Shown: piece after piece, positions 15,589 to 19,532 of the stretch
Position numbering within the stretch: the stretch's first letter is position 1
Layout: every line of letters starts with the position of its first letter
Assembly (NCBI GenBank): GCA_002015125.1
Contig: MUYB01000008.1
Location: forward strand, 1 to 19,532
Origin: [Haemophilus] felis
GTDB lineage: Bacteria > Pseudomonadota > Gammaproteobacteria > Enterobacterales > Pasteurellaceae
Reading direction: 5' to 3'
Length of the DNA stretch: 19,532 nt
Notes under the pieces: generated by a model
What the model was told of the DNA's origin: nothing
Databases searched by the model: none
What the model saw: the letters and a program-made list of their open reading frames with translations, nothing else
Program-made: the position numbers and the translations under genes

Positions 15589-17247
15589 CTAAGACATTCG
15601 CCCATTCTCAATTTTAATCACCTGATCACAAATCGCCATTGTGGAAGCACGATGGCTCACTAACACAATTAATTTATCCGATTTCACTTTTAATAAAGAT
15701 TGCAAAATCATCGCTTCATTAAGGCTATCTAAATTACTGGTTGGCTCATCCAGTAAAATAATTGGCGCATTGTGTAAGAAAGCGCGAGCAATACCAATAC
15801 GTTGTTTTTCACCGTCTGAAAGATTACTTCCTAATTCATTGATTTTAGTTTCATAACCTTCAGGTAAACTCATAATAAAGTCATGAATAGACGCTTTTTT
15901 AGCGGCTTCAACCACTTTCTCTTTAGTTGCTGAACGATTTGCCATCAAAATATTTTCATAGATTGTTTCATTGAAAATATAAGTTTGCTGGGTAATGTAA
16001 GCAATATGATCCCGTAAACTCAAGGTATTAATTTCCTTCAAATCAACCGCATTAATTCGGATTTGCCCCACTTGTGGATCATAAAAACGCATCATCAACT
16101 TTAACAAGGTGGTCTTACCGCTGCCGCTACGTCCATGAATACCTAGAATTTGTCCTTTGCGCAGTTGTAAACTTAAGTTGGATAAAATCTGTTCTTCACC
16201 ATAGGCAAAGCTAAGATTTTCTACCTCAAGCTGTTCTACTTGGGTTAAATCCATGCCTTTTACTACATCTTTTAATGTCGGTTCTTCATTAAGTAGCCCC
16301 AACACACGTTCGCCGCTAGCAAGGGTTTGCAACATATTATTCGATAAGTTGCTCAACGCAATCACAGGTCCATAACTAGACATTAACAGAATAACCGCGA
16401 CCAATAAGCCAGAAAAATCTACTTTCTGATTCAAATATAAAAGAATACCCACAATTAAAATCAAAATATTGAAGGCAGATACGGCAATTTCTGTATAGGA
16501 ACGCACTTTCCCTTCTTGCTGTTTGATTTTTAAGAAAGCCTTATCGATCTTCTCGCTACGTTGCTGAATATTATCCAAACGTTCTGCTTCGTTACCAAAC
16601 AGTTGTAACTCTTTCATACCACGCACGCTATCAAGGAAATAATCGTTCATTTCGCCAACTAATTCACGATAAATACGACCCTCTTCTCGCGCCATTTTAG
16701 TGGTGATAATAGGCAAAATAACGCCGATAGTTAAATAAGCAATGAAACCAATAAGGCTAAACCATGGCGAAATATGAGCGAAAATAGCCAATAGGATACT
16801 TGAAGTTAGAAAGGCAATCATTATCGGCGCGATAGTATGAGCATAAAATACTTCAAGCAATTCAATGTCATTGGTAACCAAAGATAATAATTGTCCTGAT
16901 TGTTTATTTTGTAATTTCACAAAGGCTAATTTGCGTAAAGCGCTGAACACTTTATCGCGCAACAATGCCAATAATTTAAAGGCGATATAATGACCAGACA
17001 TTTGCTCCAAATAACGCAGAATACCACGCGCCACCGCTAACACAATTAAGGCAATGAGAATTTGTGAAAAACTAAGATGCATTGGAAAATCAAGCAAATT
17101 GGCCAATCCCATTGCACCAAGCACCATAATAAAAATCGCACTCAAAAATCCAAAAACACCCATAATAATAGTGAATGCCATAATATGCGCTAAGGGCGTA
17201 ACCAATTTGAGTAGATGCCACATAATCACGAAACCATTCTTACGCAT
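15589..17247 (-). CDS. CydC-like ABC exporter half-transporter (permease plus ATPase)
   Basis: A 552-residue fused half-transporter of the heterodimeric CydDC-like exporter group. Six membrane helices lie in about 20-310, then a nucleotide-binding domain: Walker A GRSGSGKTT (372-380), Q-loop Gln420, signature LSDGE (476-480) in place of LSGGQ, Walker B ILLDEP with catalytic Glu501, and switch His532. Its membrane domain resembles the CydC/amino-acid-exporter-like proteins common in Firmicutes more than E. coli CydC, whose SGWFLSASAVAG block is missing. E. coli CydDC is a thiol (cysteine/glutathione) exporter needed for cytochrome bd, and heme has also been proposed; the substrate here is unknown. 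The ATG overlaps the upstream partner by 8 nt and has an AGGGGGAG ribosome site, so the start is well supported. Confidence 0.8.
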   Translation of the reverse strand: MRKNGFVIMWHLLKLVTPLAHIMAFTIIMGVFGFLSAIFIMVLGAMGLANLLDFPMHLSFSQILIALIVLAVARGILRYLEQMSGHYIAFKLLALLRDKVFSALRKLAFVKLQNKQSGQLLSLVTNDIELLEVFYAHTIAPIMIAFLTSSILLAIFAHISPWFSLIGFIAYLTIGVILPIITTKMAREEGRIYRELVGEMNDYFLDSVRGMKELQLFGNEAERLDNIQQRSEKIDKAFLKIKQQEGKVRSYTEIAVSAFNILILIVGILLYLNQKVDFSGLLVAVILLMSSYGPVIALSNLSNNMLQTLASGERVLGLLNEEPTLKDVVKGMDLTQVEQLEVENLSFAYGEEQILSNLSLQLRKGQILGIHGRSGSGKTTLLKLMMRFYDPQVGQIRINAVDLKEINTLSLRDHIAYITQQTYIFNETIYENILMANRSATKEKVVEAAKKASIHDFIMSLPEGYETKINELGSNLSDGEKQRIGIARAFLHNAPIILLDEPTSNLDSLNEAMILQSLLKVKSDKLIVLVSHRASTMAICDQVIKIENGRMS

Positions 17248-18991
17248 TTTGTTGCTCCCCCTGACGAATATTTTCTAACTCTTTTTGCTGAGTAAACATT
17301 TCCGCATAAATCCCATTTTGCGCCATTAAATCTTGATGATTACCCTGTTCTGCTAAGGAACCTTGTTGCAATACATAAATTTGATCGGCTTTTACGGCGT
17401 TAGCTAAACGATGAGAAATCATCACAATGGTTTTATCTTGTTTTAGACGTTGAATGAAATTGAGGATAATTTCTTCGCTTTCCACATCAATGTTACTTGT
17501 CGCTTCATCGAAGATATATAAATGAGCATTATGCAATAAAGCTCTCGCTAAGGCTAAACGTTGAATTTGCCCGCCCGACAGGTTACTACCGCGGCTTAAC
17601 AACGGCATATCCAAACCACCATTTTCACGCACGAAATTAGCCAAATTCACTTGCTCAAGAGCGCTATAAATTTGTTCCTCTGTGGCAGCTAATTTTGCCA
17701 TCAACATATTTTCCCGCAGACTGCCCTTGAAAATATAAGAACTATGACTTACCAAAGAAACTTGTTGATAGAAAGAATGACGTTCAATCTCTTGAATATC
17801 TTGCTGATTAAATAGAATTTTTCCTTGTTGTGCTTTGTGGAATCCCATTAAAAGAGAAACTAAAGTGGATTTACCACAACCGCTTTTACCCACAAACACC
17901 GTGAGCTTTTTCGGCTCAATTGACAAACTTAATCCTTTAATTGCTTGTTTTTCTGGAGAATAAGCAAAATGAAGATCTTCAATATTCACTCGAATTTCTT
18001 GTTGAGCATCAAATGGTTGAGCCTTGTCATTACTTTCTACAGGCGTATCTAAAAGGGTGAAAATTTTATCTGATGCAGCTTTACCGTTCATTGCCACATG
18101 GAAAAATGAGCCAAGCAAACGCAAAGGAATAAAAAACTCGGAGGCAAGCAAAATAAATAAAATCACCCCGAAAATACCTAAATTGCCCGATTGAAATTGT
18201 AGTAGCGCCGTTAAGATGCCAATAGCAGAGCCACCATAAGCCAGCAAATCCATAATAGATACCGAGTTAAGCTGCATGGTAAGCACTTTCATTGTGATAG
18301 TGCGAAACTTCTCTGCTTCTTTATCCATTTGTTTGGCTTTGTAATCATCGTCTTGATAGATTTTTAAAGTGATCAATCCCTGTAAATTATCTAGAAAACT
18401 GCTGCCAAGCCCCACATAAATAGCCCAATATTTGTGCAATAATCGTTTCGCAATTTTATTTACCGCCACAATGGACATAGGAATAAGCGGAACACAAACC
18501 AATAAAATCACCGCAGTAGAGACGTTAAAAAACACAAGGAAAAGAAATAGAGTGAAAGGCGCAAGCAAACTATAAAAAAGTTGAGGTAAATAGCGACCGA
18601 AATAGATTTCTAGCTGCTCCACCCCTTCAGAAGCCACTTGAATAATGGAGGACGTAGATTGCTGATTCACCTGATTTAAAGGCATCGACGCTAACTTGTT
18701 AAAAATCAAGGTGCGCAATTTATGTTTAACCTGTGTGCTTGCATAATATGAGGCTTTCACCGACATCTTGCCTGCAAAAGCGCGAACTATTAGCGCCAAC
18801 ACTAAATTAATTGCATAACTAATCAGGTTACCCATGGTTAATTGCTGTTGAAAAGCTTCTTCCAAACACAGCGCAAAAATCACTGCGCTGACAATACTTG
18901 CCACCAACGCAACCCAATTCCATAATACTGTTCTTGCAATCCATTTCTTGCTATCGACCACAGTATTAATCAATCGTTTATCGATCATCAT
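17240..18991 (-). CDS. CydD-like ABC exporter half-transporter (permease plus ATPase)
   Basis: The 583-residue partner of the downstream half-transporter. Membrane helices span about 20-305. The ATPase domain has Walker A GKSGCGKST (368-376), canonical LSGGQ (471-475), Walker B YIFDEA with catalytic Glu496, and switch His527. The Q-loop position reads LVSHSSYIF, with His416 where most ABC proteins have Gln. Both catalytic Glu residues of the pair are kept, so two ATP sites may work, unlike many asymmetric heterodimers. ATG ATG at the start: the first is taken, with AAGGA nine nt upstream. An extended -10 promoter candidate precedes it. Annotation as cydD would be common, but the sequence is not close to E. 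coli CydD, and a canonical cydDC pair may exist elsewhere. Confidence 0.8.
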   Translation of the reverse strand: MMIDKRLINTVVDSKKWIARTVLWNWVALVASIVSAVIFALCLEEAFQQQLTMGNLISYAINLVLALIVRAFAGKMSVKASYYASTQVKHKLRTLIFNKLASMPLNQVNQQSTSSIIQVASEGVEQLEIYFGRYLPQLFYSLLAPFTLFLFLVFFNVSTAVILLVCVPLIPMSIVAVNKIAKRLLHKYWAIYVGLGSSFLDNLQGLITLKIYQDDDYKAKQMDKEAEKFRTITMKVLTMQLNSVSIMDLLAYGGSAIGILTALLQFQSGNLGIFGVILFILLASEFFIPLRLLGSFFHVAMNGKAASDKIFTLLDTPVESNDKAQPFDAQQEIRVNIEDLHFAYSPEKQAIKGLSLSIEPKKLTVFVGKSGCGKSTLVSLLMGFHKAQQGKILFNQQDIQEIERHSFYQQVSLVSHSSYIFKGSLRENMLMAKLAATEEQIYSALEQVNLANFVRENGGLDMPLLSRGSNLSGGQIQRLALARALLHNAHLYIFDEATSNIDVESEEIILNFIQRLKQDKTIVMISHRLANAVKADQIYVLQQGSLAEQGNHQDLMAQNGIYAEMFTQQKELENIRQGEQQNA

Positions 18992-19029
18992 AAAAATGTG
19001 TCCTTCCAGAGTAAAATTTCAAGCTCGCG

Positions 19030-19038
19030 ATTCTAGCA
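19030..19038 (-). promoter_or_regulatory. Extended -10 promoter of the CydDC-like operon
   Basis: On the - strand the sequence is TGCTAGAAT: a TGn extension and a 5/6 match to TATAAT. The predicted start is near 19023, about 32 nt before the first ATG. No clear -35 is seen. Confidence 0.5.
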
Positions 19039-19068
19039 TAAATGCGAATGAATTTTAGGTGTAATGGA

Positions 19069-19130
19069 CAAAAATGTGGGAAAAAAGTGCAGTTAAGCCT
19101 TATACTATAAGCCTTTAACCCACATTTTTG
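19069..19130 (+). repeat. 12-bp inverted repeat in the transposase leader
   Basis: CAAAAATGTGGG (19069-19080) and CCCACATTTTTG (19119-19130) are perfect inverted copies around 38 bp. The right arm ends 3 nt before the transposase ATG at 19134. The loop holds a -10-like TATACT (19101-19106) and a direct repeat TAAGCCTT (19094-19101 and 19108-19115). It may mark the IS end region or act as a leader hairpin against readthrough transcription. Confidence 0.6.
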
Positions 19131-19133
19131 AAA

Positions 19134-19532
19134 ATGAACCAAAAAATTGCCCTTACTGCCAAAATACTGTTATTCATAAACACGGATTAAAAAACAATAT
19201 CCAACGCTATAAATGTCCTTCCTGTAATAAGACTTTTACCTTCCAAAAGAAATTAAATCCTAGCGATATTTGGTTTAATTATTCACAAGGAAAACAAACC
19301 TATAAAGACCTCGCTTTAAAATATAAATGTTCCGTTAAAACCATTCAAAGATATATTGATAAAGCCCCTAAATCAGCCTTAAAATCGCCTATTTCAACTT
19401 ATTTGAATATTATTATGGATACCACTTTCTTTGGGCGAGAATTTGGCGTTTTGGTCATAATGGATAGCTTAAGTGAAAAGGTGGTTTATCATCAAATTGT
19501 GAACACTGAGAAAGCAGAGTATTATCAGCTCG
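19134..19532 (+). pseudogene. IS256-like zinc-ribbon transposase, 5' part, frameshifted start, cut by window end
   Basis: From 19145 to the window end the frame is open and encodes a zinc ribbon (NCPYC and KCPSC), a helix-turn-helix-like segment (TYKDLALKYKCSVKTIQRYI) and the first DDE aspartate in MDTTFFGREFGVLVIMD. This matches the IS256-family variant with a zinc-binding N terminus known from Neisseria and Haemophilus relatives. The coding frame has no ATG, GTG or TTG after the upstream stop (19094-19096). The ATG at 19134 is in another frame and would join it, giving MNQKNCPYC, if the six-A run at 19141-19146 had seven A. So the copy carries a 1-nt deletion, uses slippage, or starts at a rare codon such as ATT at 19124. 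The 3' part is outside the window. Confidence 0.75.

Overview
The window is about 19.5 kb of Pasteurellaceae chromosome (Haemophilus, Aggregatibacter, Gallibacterium or Avibacterium type). The assignment rests on gene content (GuaA, RapA, XerC, SerB, FolA, ProB, FabZ, LpxA and DprA, all close in length to their gammaproteobacterial counterparts), an AT-rich base composition, an IS1016-type insertion sequence, and one perfect copy of each known Pasteurellaceae uptake-signal core. I cannot fix the genus. Both window ends lie inside insertion sequences: the right end of an IS1016-like element at the left edge, and the start of an IS256-like zinc-ribbon transposase at the right edge.

Layout. 1-507: IS1016 right end and a probable gene remnant cut by it. 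512-1114: a DinJ/YafQ-type toxin-antitoxin module with its own promoter and palindromic operator. 1119-2690: guaA, starting 4 nt after the toxin stop codon, then a strong terminator. 2861-8119: a four-gene + strand run, rapA, yigA (DUF484), xerC, yigB; the last three keep the enterobacterial order but without dapF. 8170-9611: serB-yajQ on the - strand, divergent from ytjB. 10362-10844: folA (-). 11084-12187: proB (+). 12214-13545: fabZ-lpxA with their own promoter but no lpxD upstream and no lpxB downstream. 13551-13657: an unusual 107-bp inverted-repeat segment. 13658-14767: dprA (-), with a sigma70 promoter and a CRP-S (Sxy-dependent) site at class I distance. 14999-15529: a flavodoxin-fold FMN reductase (+). 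15589-18991: two overlapping genes for a heterodimeric CydDC-like ABC exporter (-). 19069-19532: leader hairpin and frameshifted 5' end of the second transposase.

Most of the window is ordinary housekeeping: GMP synthesis, RNA polymerase recycling, chromosome dimer resolution, serine, folate and proline synthesis, and lipid A. The parts worth a second look are the junctions: the toxin-antitoxin module placed directly against guaA; the CRP-S-controlled dprA in a stretch nearly free of uptake signals; the 107-bp element with a 15-bp period that reads as pentapeptide-repeat-like codons; the atypical CydDC-like exporter with a substituted Q-loop; and the transposase whose start can be rejoined by one extra A in a six-A run. 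I saw no CRISPR array, tRNA, rRNA or recognisable riboswitch. I did not find a clearly new biological system.
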